DNA from: JBNAGF01 sp049801055
GTDB lineage: Bacteria > Pseudomonadota > Alphaproteobacteria > Rhodobacterales > Rhodobacteraceae
Direction of reading: 5' to 3'
Length of the DNA stretch: 64,000 bases
Assembly: GCF_049801055.1 (NCBI RefSeq)
Contig: NZ_JBNAGF010000001.1
Location: forward strand, 124,001 to 188,000
The notes below the pieces were generated by a model, which saw only the letters and a program-made list of their open reading frames with translations, ran no database searches and was not told the origin of the DNA. This document shows positions 24,738 to 33,046 of the stretch, one piece after another (within the stretch, counting starts at the first letter, position 1; the number at the start of each line of letters is the position of its first letter). The position numbers and the translations under genes were made by a program.

Positions 24738-25190
24738 ATGGGCGAAAAGATCGAAACAGCAGCTGAACATCAAGAGGAAGCTGCCCTGCCGCGCTGCCAC
24801 GAGGTGCACGCCGATCCGAACAGCAACGCCAAGTTGGACGGGGTTCCGCAGCCGTTGCAAAAACCCGTTGAAGCCAAGAGCCCGGCGCAGTGGGCCTATG
24901 AACGGCTGATCCTTTACATCCGCAATTTCGAAGAACAGCTGGACGCCGAACACGAAGTGGCGATGGGGTTCACCGGCGGCGATGCCGGCGTGCTGCGGAT
25001 TGAAGGTATGGGGTATTTCGATCCCGACATGATCACCTTCTACGGCACCGATGGCGGCGGCGCGCGCACCCAGTTGGTTCAGCACGTCAGCCAGTTGAGC
25101 GTAATGCTTCGGGCCTTGCCGAAACCTCAGGAGAGGGATCAGGCCACGCGGATCGGCTTTCGCCTTGCCGCCGACCTCGAGAACAACTGA
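24738..25190 (+). CDS. DUF6173-like conserved protein
   Basis: The 150-residue soluble protein follows the MBL hydrolase by 10 bases. The N-terminal 45 residues are polar and likely disordered. The rest forms a compact domain with SPAQWAYERLILYIRNFEEQLD near residue 48 and GMGYFDPDMITFYG near 90. I recall this as the DUF6173 family of Rhodobacteraceae, though I cannot confirm the match. Its function is unknown. The operon dmdC - MBL - this gene may be one functional unit. Confidence 0.6.
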   Translation: MGEKIETAAEHQEEAALPRCHEVHADPNSNAKLDGVPQPLQKPVEAKSPAQWAYERLILYIRNFEEQLDAEHEVAMGFTGGDAGVLRIEGMGYFDPDMITFYGTDGGGARTQLVQHVSQLSVMLRALPKPQERDQATRIGFRLAADLENN

Positions 25191-25249
25191 AACCTTGCGA
25201 AAGCCTGTCTGATCGCGTCTAAATTCCTGTGTATTGCAGGAGGACGCAG

Positions 25250-27082
25250 ATGTCCGATACTTCAAGTGTATTAGAGGCTTACTCGCGCGCATGGGGCCGC
25301 AGGGGGGCGTTTGTCCCGACTTATTTCGCGCTGCGGCTATTGGCGGTTGCCCTGATAGCGCCGGGCTTTGCAGCACTTGTCAACGTGGCGGTTTCCCTGT
25401 CGGACCAGTCGGCGCTCACCGATCAGGATATTGCGTTCTTTATCCTGTCTCCGTTCGGTTTCCTTCTCACGCTGGGCGTGCTGGCCGTGCTGCTGGTCGT
25501 CGAGGTGCTTGGTTTCGCGGTGATGACGGCGATGCTGCGGATCGATGGCGCAGATCGTTGGGCAACTGGGTGGGGCGCGTTTCGGGCTGTGTTGGCAAAG
25601 TCGCGGACTTTGTTTGTCTTTTCCGCACATTTGATCCTGAGGATCCTGCTGATCGCAGCCCCCTTTGTTGCCGTGGCCGGGCTGATCGCGTGGTGGGGGC
25701 TGACCGAATTCGACATCAACTACTATCTTACGTTCAAGCCTCCGAGTTTCATCGTATCTGCCCTGTTGATTGGTCTGGTTCTGGCGGTGCTGGCGGTCGT
25801 GTTGATTTTGCGCCTTTCTTCCTGGGCGCAGGCTCTGCATCTCGTGTTGTTCGACGGGGTGAAACCGTCCGAAAGCTTTGCAGAAAGCGCACGCCGGATG
25901 GAAGGAAAGCGCAACCGGCTCAAACTGCAGCTGGTGTTCTGGTTGGTGGCGCGCCTTGCAATGGGCGCGGTACTCGCCTTTCTGGCCGGGCTGGCGATTC
26001 AAATGGTCCCGTTGGGCGACGGAGCAAGTCTGCGTCGGGCACTTGTGTTGTCGTTGGCAGTGGCGGGGATCTGGTCGCTGCTCAATCTGGTGCTGGCGGC
26101 CATCGCTCTGGGTGCGCTGGCAATCCTGCTTGATGGGCTGTTCGAGGGACGGCGTCTGCAGCCATCCGCCGTTTCGACAAGTGTGGGCGGGGCGACCGGC
26201 CTTGCGATGCTGGTGATCGGAGCCTTGGTGATCGGCTTATGGTCATCGGGCGAATTGCTCGAATCCGTGCAGGCCGAGGACAATGTAACTGTGATTGCCC
26301 ACAGAGGCGCGGCGGGAAGCCGACCCGAAAACACCATGGCCTCGGTCGAGAAAGCCATCGAGGATGGCACGGATTGGGTTGAGATCGACGTGCAGGAAAC
26401 AGCGGACGGCGAGGTCGTTGTCATGCATGACAGCGATTTCATGAAGCTCTCCGGCGTGAACCTGACGATCTGGGATGCGACAATGGAAGACCTTGCCGGA
26501 ATCGATATCGGAAGCTGGTTTGACCCGACATATTCGGATCAGCGTGCGCCGACCCTGCGTGATGTCCTGCAAACCGCCAAGGGCAAAGCCAAGGTTCTGA
26601 TCGAACTGAAGTATTACGGCCATGACGTGGACCTGGAAAACCGCACCATCGCGATCGTAGAAGAACTGGGAATGGCCGATCAGATTGCGACGATGTCTCT
26701 GAAATATCCGGCGGTCCAGAAAATGCAGACTCTGCGACCTGACTGGCGGGCTGGTGTGCTGGCGGCAACCGCCGTTGGGGATCTTGCCGGGCTCGATGGC
26801 GATTTCCTTGCGGTCAATATGGGCATGGCCCGACCCGGGCTGATCCGTTCTGTTCAGGCCACGGGAAAAGATTTCTATGTCTGGACGGTGAACGATCCGC
26901 TCGACATGTCACGAATGATCTCGCTGGGTGTTGACGGGCTGATCACCGACGAACCTGCATTGGTTCGCGAAGTGTTGCGAATCCGGGCCGAGCTTAGTCC
27001 GCCACAGCGATTGCTTTTGCTGCTGACCGAAGCACTGGGCCTTTCCATTCCGACTGGAGAGTATCGTGATCAGAGCCCTTAG
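25250..27082 (+). CDS. Glycerophosphodiester phosphodiesterase with N-terminal membrane domain
   Basis: The 610-residue protein has an N-terminal half (residues 1-345) with about eight hydrophobic helices. This matches the GDPD-associated membrane domain. A C-terminal GDPD domain follows: VIAHRGAAGSRPENT near 347, VEIDVQETADGEVVVMHD near 378, KVLIELKYYG near 449 and VDGLITDEP near 563. GDPD hydrolyses glycerophosphodiesters to glycerol-3-phosphate and an alcohol. ATG 25250 has AGGAGG 6 bases upstream. The 3' end overlaps the phospholipase-like gene by 17 bases, linking the two enzymes of phospholipid breakdown. Confidence 0.9.
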   Translation: MSDTSSVLEAYSRAWGRRGAFVPTYFALRLLAVALIAPGFAALVNVAVSLSDQSALTDQDIAFFILSPFGFLLTLGVLAVLLVVEVLGFAVMTAMLRIDGADRWATGWGAFRAVLAKSRTLFVFSAHLILRILLIAAPFVAVAGLIAWWGLTEFDINYYLTFKPPSFIVSALLIGLVLAVLAVVLILRLSSWAQALHLVLFDGVKPSESFAESARRMEGKRNRLKLQLVFWLVARLAMGAVLAFLAGLAIQMVPLGDGASLRRALVLSLAVAGIWSLLNLVLAAIALGALAILLDGLFEGRRLQPSAVSTSVGGATGLAMLVIGALVIGLWSSGELLESVQAEDNVTVIAHRGAAGSRPENTMASVEKAIEDGTDWVEIDVQETADGEVVVMHDSDFMKLSGVNLTIWDATMEDLAGIDIGSWFDPTYSDQRAPTLRDVLQTAKGKAKVLIELKYYGHDVDLENRTIAIVEELGMADQIATMSLKYPAVQKMQTLRPDWRAGVLAATAVGDLAGLDGDFLAVNMGMARPGLIRSVQATGKDFYVWTVNDPLDMSRMISLGVDGLITDEPALVREVLRIRAELSPPQRLLLLLTEALGLSIPTGEYRDQSP

Positions 27083-27623
27083 TGTCATTTTCCTGATCGC
27101 CTCGCCGGTTGCCGCACAGGACAATCGATTGACCCGCAGTTTCGAACTGCCGTCCCACCGTGCGCTGATGTCGGTAAAGGGCGAGCTCGCGCCATTCACG
27201 ACAGACGGGTGCAGTGGCGGATTGTCGGCAGGCTGGCAATTGGTGGCAGACCAGTTCCCGGATTTTGCCGCCGCGCATCAGGGCCAGCCACCGTGGGAAA
27301 GCTGTTGTGTGACCCATGACCGGGCCTATCACAACGCAGGCGGATCGGAGACCGCCGAAGACAGCTATGAGGCGCGCCTGACCGCAGATATGGAATTGGA
27401 AACCTGTGTCAACGAAACAGGGGAACCACGCATCACCGATCTGGCCCTTTTCTACGACGTTTCAGAAGATCTGGTGCGGGACGCCTATGACACGATCGCC
27501 GGTGCGATGTATCTTGCCGTGCGTTTCGGAGGCGGTCCTTGTTCGGGCCTGCCATGGCGTTGGGGATACGGGTTCGAGGCCTGCTCCATACTGGATGCGA
27601 CAACTGGCCCGGCCAATGAATGA
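27066..27623 (+). CDS. Secreted phospholipase A2-like protein
   Basis: The 185-residue protein has a signal peptide (residues 1-17, ending VAA). Its core resembles bacterial/fungal phospholipase A2: FTTDGCSGG near residue 44, then CCVTHDRAYHNAGG at 80-93. The His84-Asp85 pair would be catalytic and Cys49/Cys80/Cys81 would form disulfides. The reaction would release a fatty acid from the sn-2 position. The start is GTG 27066, inside the end of the GDPD gene, with a GGAGA site; this overlap implies translational coupling. The Ca-binding loop is not obvious, so activity is inferred. Confidence 0.72.
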   Translation: MIRALSVIFLIASPVAAQDNRLTRSFELPSHRALMSVKGELAPFTTDGCSGGLSAGWQLVADQFPDFAAAHQGQPPWESCCVTHDRAYHNAGGSETAEDSYEARLTADMELETCVNETGEPRITDLALFYDVSEDLVRDAYDTIAGAMYLAVRFGGGPCSGLPWRWGYGFEACSILDATTGPANE

Positions 27624-27702
27624 ACAATGTGCGTGATTGACGTGGTGACACTGCTGCGAGAATCCGTTATCCAAGCCTTTAAACGCGAATAGGAAGAGAC
27701 CC

Positions 27703-27837
27703 ATGGCAGACCATAAGCACGGCGAAATGGACATTACCACTCAGACCGAAACCTTTGATGGTTTCGTGAAATTCACCACATGGGCGGTGATTGTTATTCT
27801 GGCGGTGCTCTTGTTCCTGGCCGTTTTCGCATCCTGA
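27703..27837 (+). CDS. aa3-type cytochrome c oxidase subunit IV
   Basis: A 44-residue protein: a polar N-terminus (MADHKHGEMDITTQTETFDG) followed by a single transmembrane helix (about residues 24-43). This is the small subunit IV of alphaproteobacterial aa3 oxidase, first seen in the Paracoccus enzyme. It packs at the edge of the complex and is dispensable for activity there. AGGAAGAG precedes the ATG. It stands apart from the main oxidase genes, as is usual in this lineage. Confidence 0.88.
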   Translation: MADHKHGEMDITTQTETFDGFVKFTTWAVIVILAVLLFLAVFAS

Positions 27838-27880
27838 TCTGCAGGCTGCTTGCCTTTAGACACCTGCGGAGTGTTGGGTC

Positions 27881-28501
27881 GTGTTCCGGTTGATTTGCTG
27901 TAGTGCTCTGATCATTTCGGTGGCCGCCTGTGCGCCGCGCCATCCGGATGACGACGATGCTGAAATCGCTGCCGTATCTTACCGTGATCCCGGCCCTTCC
28001 AGCCTGACCCTCTACACGGTGGTCAACAACCGGACCGGTGGCGGCGGACACTCCTCGTTGATGGTAAATGGTCCCGAACGGGTCCTGTTCGATCCGGCGG
28101 GATCCTTCTATGCAGACGTGGTGCCGGAAAAGAACGACGTTCTTTACGGAATCACGCCTTCTGTCGAAAAGGCCTATCGCAGCGCTCATGCGCGCAGCAC
28201 TTATCACGTGGTTTCCCAGACCATCGAAGTGACGCCGGAACAGGCGAATCTCGCCTATAATCTCGTCCGCCAGAATGGACCGGTCGCGGGTGCTTTCTGC
28301 GCCAACGCGACGAGTTCGGTATTGCGGCAGATCCCCGGGTTCGAACAGATCCAGACAACGTATTATCCTGTCAAACTGCAAGAGCAGCTTGAACAGATCC
28401 CGGGTGTCAAAACGGAAAAGTACTACGAAAACGACGATGAAGACCTGCAACAAGGTCTGGTTGACGGCAACGTCGCACTGAACGCAACCGCAGGCGGCTG
28501 A
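27881..28501 (+). CDS. Predicted lipoprotein, possible permuted papain-like fold
   Basis: The 206-residue product opens with GTG and has a lipoprotein signal (SVAAC, acylation at Cys17) followed by an acidic DDDDAE linker. A GGGGHSSLMV segment places a histidine at 57, and GAFCANATSSVLRQI places a cysteine at 140. A His-before-Cys order with these surroundings resembles permuted NlpC/P60 (papain-like) proteins, which would make it an amidase or protease on the envelope, but I cannot verify this. Otherwise it is an unassigned roseobacter lipoprotein. It stands alone, facing azlD. Confidence 0.62.
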   Translation: MFRLICCSALIISVAACAPRHPDDDDAEIAAVSYRDPGPSSLTLYTVVNNRTGGGGHSSLMVNGPERVLFDPAGSFYADVVPEKNDVLYGITPSVEKAYRSAHARSTYHVVSQTIEVTPEQANLAYNLVRQNGPVAGAFCANATSSVLRQIPGFEQIQTTYYPVKLQEQLEQIPGVKTEKYYENDDEDLQQGLVDGNVALNATAGG

Positions 28502-28553
28502 CGCATTTTACGACGATTTCAGCCGATGTTCTGCACCCGTCAGTTCCCGTCTA

Positions 28554-28886
28554 TTAGCCCATCAGGGCCAGCAACGTCCAAAGCGACCCGGCGCCTGAAA
28601 AGATTGCCATCAGAACATTCTTGGTTAGCAATCCGACGGTGATCGTAATCAGAGCGGCCAGCAGGCGTGGCATATCCGGGGTTCCCCCTGTCGCAGGCGG
28701 CCATACGACAAGCGGTGCCACCAATGCCGGAATGATGGCAACGGCGGTATACCGAAGGTGGCGCATCAGCCAAGGCGGGATCTCCCGACCACCGACAAAC
28801 CCAATGAATGCGAAACGCATGGCGAAGCTGCCGACGGCCAATCCGATGATGACGGTCCAGAGGGTGGTTTGATCGATTCCGTTCAT
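28554..28886 (-). CDS. azlD: Branched-chain amino acid exporter small subunit AzlD
   Basis: The 110-residue membrane protein with four hydrophobic helices matches AzlD, including the RFAFIGFVGGREIPPWLMRHLRYTAVAIIPAL region (residues 24-55). It works with AzlC to export branched-chain or related amino acids. Its ATG overlaps the azlC stop, so the two subunits are co-translated. Confidence 0.93.
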   Translation of the reverse strand: MNGIDQTTLWTVIIGLAVGSFAMRFAFIGFVGGREIPPWLMRHLRYTAVAIIPALVAPLVVWPPATGGTPDMPRLLAALITITVGLLTKNVLMAIFSGAGSLWTLLALMG

Positions 28887-29599
28887 GACCGGGCCGCCTT
28901 TCGTTCGAAGTAGAGCTCGGCCTGCGCGCCGGCGAGCATCCCTGCCAGACCGGCGACCATCAGGCCAAGGTTATAAGGAAGGCCGGCTGCGAGCAGAGCA
29001 GTCACCACGGCCACCAGCGCAGCCACGACATGCGCCTTTGTTCGGAGCATCGGGCAAATCATGGCCAAAAAGGCGATTGGAAGCACGAAATCCAACGCCC
29101 AGCTGTCGGGAATCCGCGCGCCGAGCAAAGCGCCGGTCAGCGTGCACAGAACCCAGGCTGGGGCAACGATCACGTTGGTGCCGGCGAAATACGCCATTCG
29201 CTGCGGCAGGGTCATTTCTCGATCCGTTTCGAACTGCACGATCGAGAGCGCATAACTCTGGTCGACGATGAACATCGCAGCCAGGGCACGCTGCCACATG
29301 GGCGCCGCACCCAGATAGGGGGTCAGCGAGGCTGAATACATGGCCACCCGCAGGTTCACTGCCAGCGCCGAAACCAACACGACGATCATCGGTGCCCCTT
29401 CCAGCATCAACTGCATTGCGGTCAGCTGCGCGGCCCCGGCAAAAACGGTCAGCGAGAACGTGAAGGATTCGATGATCCTCAACCCGGCTTCGGTGGCAAG
29501 AACGCCAAACAGGAGCCCGAATGGCCCCGCAACGAATACGAACGGAGCGCTGTCCTTGATACCTTTGAAAAGGTAGGAATCGGCTGTGGTGATTGCCAT
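28883..29599 (-). CDS. azlC: Branched-chain amino acid exporter large subunit AzlC
   Basis: The 238-residue integral membrane protein has the AzlC features: GIKDSAPFVFVAGPFGLLFG near residue 13, SLTVFAGAAQLTAMQLM near 49, NLRVAMYSASL near 81 and TDREMTLPQRMAYFAG near 124. Together with AzlD it forms an inner-membrane exporter (valine/leucine/isoleucine or analogues). The next gene upstream, fdhD, is divergent across a 55-base gap that must hold both promoters. No Lrp-type regulator gene is adjacent. Confidence 0.94.
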   Translation of the reverse strand: MAITTADSYLFKGIKDSAPFVFVAGPFGLLFGVLATEAGLRIIESFTFSLTVFAGAAQLTAMQLMLEGAPMIVVLVSALAVNLRVAMYSASLTPYLGAAPMWQRALAAMFIVDQSYALSIVQFETDREMTLPQRMAYFAGTNVIVAPAWVLCTLTGALLGARIPDSWALDFVLPIAFLAMICPMLRTKAHVVAALVAVVTALLAAGLPYNLGLMVAGLAGMLAGAQAELYFERKAARS

Positions 29600-29654
29600 G
29601 AGATGATCCTAGATTGTCCCGAACCGGCCTAGCGCCATATCGAGAGGGTTGCAA

Positions 29655-30551
29655 TTGTCCACGGATCGGGATGTCGACAAGTATCTGATTGCCCCGGCCC
29701 CTGAACGTCAGGGGCTGACACGCACGGTGCAAGGGGTAGACCACACTGGCGCCGTCAGCGAGATCTCGGTGGTCGAAGAACGTCCTCTGACGATCTTTCT
29801 AAACTCACAAGAGATCGTGACCGCCATGACCATCGGGGACTACCCCGAATATCTGGCGCTTGGTTTTCTCCGAAATCAGGGGATGCTGCTCGACGATGAC
29901 GAAATCACCGGAGTTGATTTCGACGCGGATCTGGAAACCGTTGTGGTGCGCACGGCAAGGCAGACGTCCTACGAGGAAAAGCTGCGCAAAAAGACCCGCA
30001 CAAGTGGGTGTGCAGTCGGCACCGTTTTCGGCGACATGATGGAAGGTCTCGAGGACGTACAGCTTCCCGACACGCAGGTCCGCAGCTCATGGCTGTACGC
30101 GCTCGCGTCAAAGATCAACCGCACCCCGTCGCTATACCTCGAAGCGGGCGCGATACACGGCACTGTGCTCTGTCGCGAAGATCGGCCGATGGTCTACATG
30201 GAGGACGTGGGCAGGCACAACGCCGTTGACAAGATCGCGGGCTGGATGCTGTCCACCGGCGAAAGGGCGGATGACAAGATCCTTTATACGACCGGTCGTT
30301 TGACGTCGGAAATGGTTATCAAAACAGCTCTGATGGGCATTCCCGTGCTGGTGTCCCGGTCGGGTTTCACGGCGTGGGGTGTCGACATCGCCCGCGAGGT
30401 GGGGCTGACGCTGATCGGGCGTATGCGCGGGCAAAGGTTCGTTTGCCTCGCAGGTGAACAGCGCCTGCTGCGTGATGTGGACCCATCTTCGGTCTCGGAT
30501 GAGGATCGCAAACATCGCCGCAAAAGTGCTGCGCGCTCAGGGTCGCTGTAA
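29655..30551 (+). CDS. fdhD: Formate dehydrogenase accessory sulfurtransferase FdhD
   Basis: FdhD passes sulfur from the IscS-type desulfurase to the molybdenum cofactor of formate dehydrogenase. The 298-residue protein has the DVGRHNAVDKIAGW motif near residue 186 and the TGRLTSEMVIKTALMGIPVLVSRS block near 216. In E. coli the active site is CxxC; here it is TSGCAVG, with Cys119 kept and the second position Gly122. I choose TTG 29655 because GAGAGGG lies 6 bases upstream; a TTG at 29649 abuts that site. It heads fdhD-mobA-mobB/moeA. Confidence 0.92.
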   Translation: MSTDRDVDKYLIAPAPERQGLTRTVQGVDHTGAVSEISVVEERPLTIFLNSQEIVTAMTIGDYPEYLALGFLRNQGMLLDDDEITGVDFDADLETVVVRTARQTSYEEKLRKKTRTSGCAVGTVFGDMMEGLEDVQLPDTQVRSSWLYALASKINRTPSLYLEAGAIHGTVLCREDRPMVYMEDVGRHNAVDKIAGWMLSTGERADDKILYTTGRLTSEMVIKTALMGIPVLVSRSGFTAWGVDIAREVGLTLIGRMRGQRFVCLAGEQRLLRDVDPSSVSDEDRKHRRKSAARSGSL

Positions 30552-30624
30552 ATGGGTTCGAGAGATGTGCAACGAAGTTGTCCGGCCGAGCGGGCCGACA
30601 GGCGCCGAAAATGAAGGGCAAGCC

Positions 30625-31245
30625 ATGAAACAACCGCTGGGCATCATACTGGCCGGGGGTCAGGCCACCCGGATGGGCGGCGGCGACAAAGGGTTGCTCC
30701 GATTGGGCGGGACAACATTGCTGACCCGTGTGATCGAGCGGCTGGAGCCTCAGGTCGCCGGTCTGGCCCTCAACGCCAATGGCGACCCCTCTCGGTTTGC
30801 GGGATACGGGTTGCCTGTTCTGGCGGACAGTATTGGCGGTTACGCCGGACCTCTAGCAGGTGTGTTGGCCGGGCTCGACTGGGCCGCGGAACAGGGGGCG
30901 GATACCATCGTGACGGCTGCGGCCGATACGCCGTTTTTTCCGCCCGATCTCGTCCCCCAACTGTTGCTGGCGGCAGAAGGGATGCAAGCCCCCTTGACGC
31001 TTGCTGCCACGCCCGACCCAAAGCGCAATCGAAATCGCCATCCCACATTCGGTCTCTGGCCTGTGGCACTGCGCCACGACCTGCGGAATGCGTTGCAGGA
31101 CGGGTTGCGCAAGGTCGTTCTCTGGACGGATGCACATGATGGCCGCGAAGCCCTTTTCCCGGTCGGAGATTTCGACCCGTTTTTCAACGTGAACACGCCC
31201 GAGGACCTTCAGCTTGCGCGACAGATGATCGGAGCCGAGGCATGA
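30625..31245 (+). CDS. mobA: Molybdenum cofactor guanylyltransferase MobA
   Basis: MobA transfers GMP from GTP to molybdenum-molybdopterin, giving the MGD cofactor used by formate dehydrogenase and DMSO reductase-family enzymes. The 206-residue protein has the nucleotidyltransferase signature LGIILAGGQATRMGGGDKGLL (residues 5-25), the metal-site stretch TAAADTPFFP near 96, and FFNVNTPEDLQLA near 187. ATG 30625 follows AAGGG; the frame is open from 30454, inside fdhD. The stop overlaps the mobB start (ATGA). Confidence 0.94.
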   Translation: MKQPLGIILAGGQATRMGGGDKGLLRLGGTTLLTRVIERLEPQVAGLALNANGDPSRFAGYGLPVLADSIGGYAGPLAGVLAGLDWAAEQGADTIVTAAADTPFFPPDLVPQLLLAAEGMQAPLTLAATPDPKRNRNRHPTFGLWPVALRHDLRNALQDGLRKVVLWTDAHDGREALFPVGDFDPFFNVNTPEDLQLARQMIGAEA

Positions 31246-33038
31246 AGATCTATGGCGTCACAGGTTGGAAAAACAACGGTAAGACCGGGTTGATGGAGCG
31301 TCTGGTCGCCGAGCTCACGTCTCGTGGGTTACGGGTGTCCACCGTTAAACATGCCCACCACGCATTTGATGTGGACCAACCCGGCCGCGACAGCCATCGC
31401 CACAGGATCGCCGGTGCCAGCGAGGTGCTCTTGGCCTCGCGGCAGCGGGTGGCCCTGATGCAGGAATTGCGCGCAGATCCCGAGCCGTCGCTTGATGAAC
31501 TGTTGCTGCGGCTCAGCCCGGCAGATCTGGTTCTGGTGGAAGGCTACAAGCGCGAAGGGCACCCAAAGATCGAAGCCCACCGGGCAGAGGCGGGAACGGA
31601 GCTGATCGCCCCCACAGACCCCCTGATCCGTGCCGTGGCGAGTGATGTGCAGATTGATCTGGACCGGCCGGTTTTTGATCTAGACGACACCGTCACGATT
31701 GCCGATTTCATACTGCAAGAGGTAGGTCTTGCGCCGTCATCGCCTCTTTCGAGCGAAGGGACTGCTGAAGTCGAAGAGTGCGGGCCCTCTGCGCCACCAC
31801 CGCTGCGCAATGATTGTTTTGCTTTGCCACCCGGGGTCGACTGGACGCCTGTGGACGACGCATTGGAGATGCTGCGCACGCGGCTGTCCCCGGTGGCGGG
31901 TGTCGAAACGATCCCGTTGCAACAGGCGTTGAACCGGGTTCTGGCCGAGGACGCAATGGCCGCCCGGCCAAACCCGCCACAGGCGAACTCGGCTGTCGAT
32001 GGGTATGGCTTTGCCGGGGCTGTGACTGATGGCAGCCACAGATTGCCGCTTGTCGATGGCAGGGCGGCAGCGGGTGTTCCTTTTGAGGGTGCGGTTCCTC
32101 GCGGCATGGCGATCCGTGTTCTGACCGGGGCCGCATTGCCCGATGGTGTGGAGACCGTGGTTTTGCAGGAAGATGTGGCAGTTTCTGACGGGTATGTCTC
32201 GTTCAGAGGGCCGCTCAAGCGTGGTGCAAATGCGCGAAAAGCAGGGGAAGACGTGGAGGCAGGTCAATTGGTCTTGCGTGCCGGAAGGCAAATTACCCCC
32301 GCCGATCTTGCCCTGATGTCGGCGGTTGGGTTGTCGCATATACCGGTTCGCAAATCACTGCGGGTTGCCGTTCTTTCCACCGGTGATGAGCTTGTTGAAC
32401 CGGGGCACCAAGCTGGGCTCGGGCAAATTTTCGATGCCAACCGCCCGATGCTTCTGACAATGGCGCAGCGCATGGGATTTGTGCCGGTCGATCTGGGTCG
32501 GGTCGCCGATGACCGGGAAACTCTGCGGTCGGTGATGGACCGGGCGGCAAACGAGGCCGATGTGATTCTGACCAGCGGGGGGGCGTCGGCTGGTGACGAA
32601 GATCACGTTTCTGCGCTGCTCGGTGAAACTGGCGCTTTGCAGGAATGGCGAATTGCCCTCAAACCGGGGCGCCCCGTGGCGCTGGCCATGTGGCAGGGAA
32701 CCCCGGTTTTCGGTTTGCCGGGAAACCCTGTGGCGGCGTTGGTCTGCGCGCTGATTTTTGCCCGCCCCGCCATGGAAGTACTGGCCGGGGCCGAATGGTC
32801 AAAGCCGCAAGGGTTCGACCTTCCGGCGGCGTTCGAAAAGCGCAAGAAACCGGGACGGCGCGAGTATCTGCGCGCCCGAGTTCGCGATGGCCGGGTTGAA
32901 GTTTTTGCCTCCGAAGGGTCGGGGCGGATCAGCGGTCTGAGCTGGGCCGAAGGGCTGGTCGAAATTGGTGATGGTGCATGCCACATCCGACCCGGAGACC
33001 CGGTGCGCTACATTCCCTATGGCAGTTTCGGGCTCTGA
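31242..33038 (+). CDS. moeA: MobB-MoeA fusion: MGD adaptor and molybdopterin molybdotransferase
   Basis: A 598-residue two-domain protein. Residues 1-165 are MobB, with a P-loop (GWKNNGKTGL near 8), VKHAHHAFDVD near 35 and DLVLVEGYKREGHPKIE near 95. A Pro/Ser-rich linker (about 165-195) joins it to MoeA (about 196-598), which has PQANSAVDGYGFA near 248, STGDELVEPG near 382, LTSGGASAGDEDHV near 445 and FGLPGNPVAAL near 491. MoeA inserts molybdate into adenylated molybdopterin. Fusing the steps before and at MGD synthesis may help hand over the labile cofactor. It overlaps mobA at ATGA. Confidence 0.93.
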   Translation: MKIYGVTGWKNNGKTGLMERLVAELTSRGLRVSTVKHAHHAFDVDQPGRDSHRHRIAGASEVLLASRQRVALMQELRADPEPSLDELLLRLSPADLVLVEGYKREGHPKIEAHRAEAGTELIAPTDPLIRAVASDVQIDLDRPVFDLDDTVTIADFILQEVGLAPSSPLSSEGTAEVEECGPSAPPPLRNDCFALPPGVDWTPVDDALEMLRTRLSPVAGVETIPLQQALNRVLAEDAMAARPNPPQANSAVDGYGFAGAVTDGSHRLPLVDGRAAAGVPFEGAVPRGMAIRVLTGAALPDGVETVVLQEDVAVSDGYVSFRGPLKRGANARKAGEDVEAGQLVLRAGRQITPADLALMSAVGLSHIPVRKSLRVAVLSTGDELVEPGHQAGLGQIFDANRPMLLTMAQRMGFVPVDLGRVADDRETLRSVMDRAANEADVILTSGGASAGDEDHVSALLGETGALQEWRIALKPGRPVALAMWQGTPVFGLPGNPVAALVCALIFARPAMEVLAGAEWSKPQGFDLPAAFEKRKKPGRREYLRARVRDGRVEVFASEGSGRISGLSWAEGLVEIGDGACHIRPGDPVRYIPYGSFGL

Positions 33039-33046
33039 CGCCGGTA

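Noticed and set aside
30580..30602. Hairpin near the fdhD-mobA junction as a terminator
   Set aside because: The stem GTCCGGCC/GGGCCGAC needs a bulge, there is no T run, and mobA clearly continues the operon.
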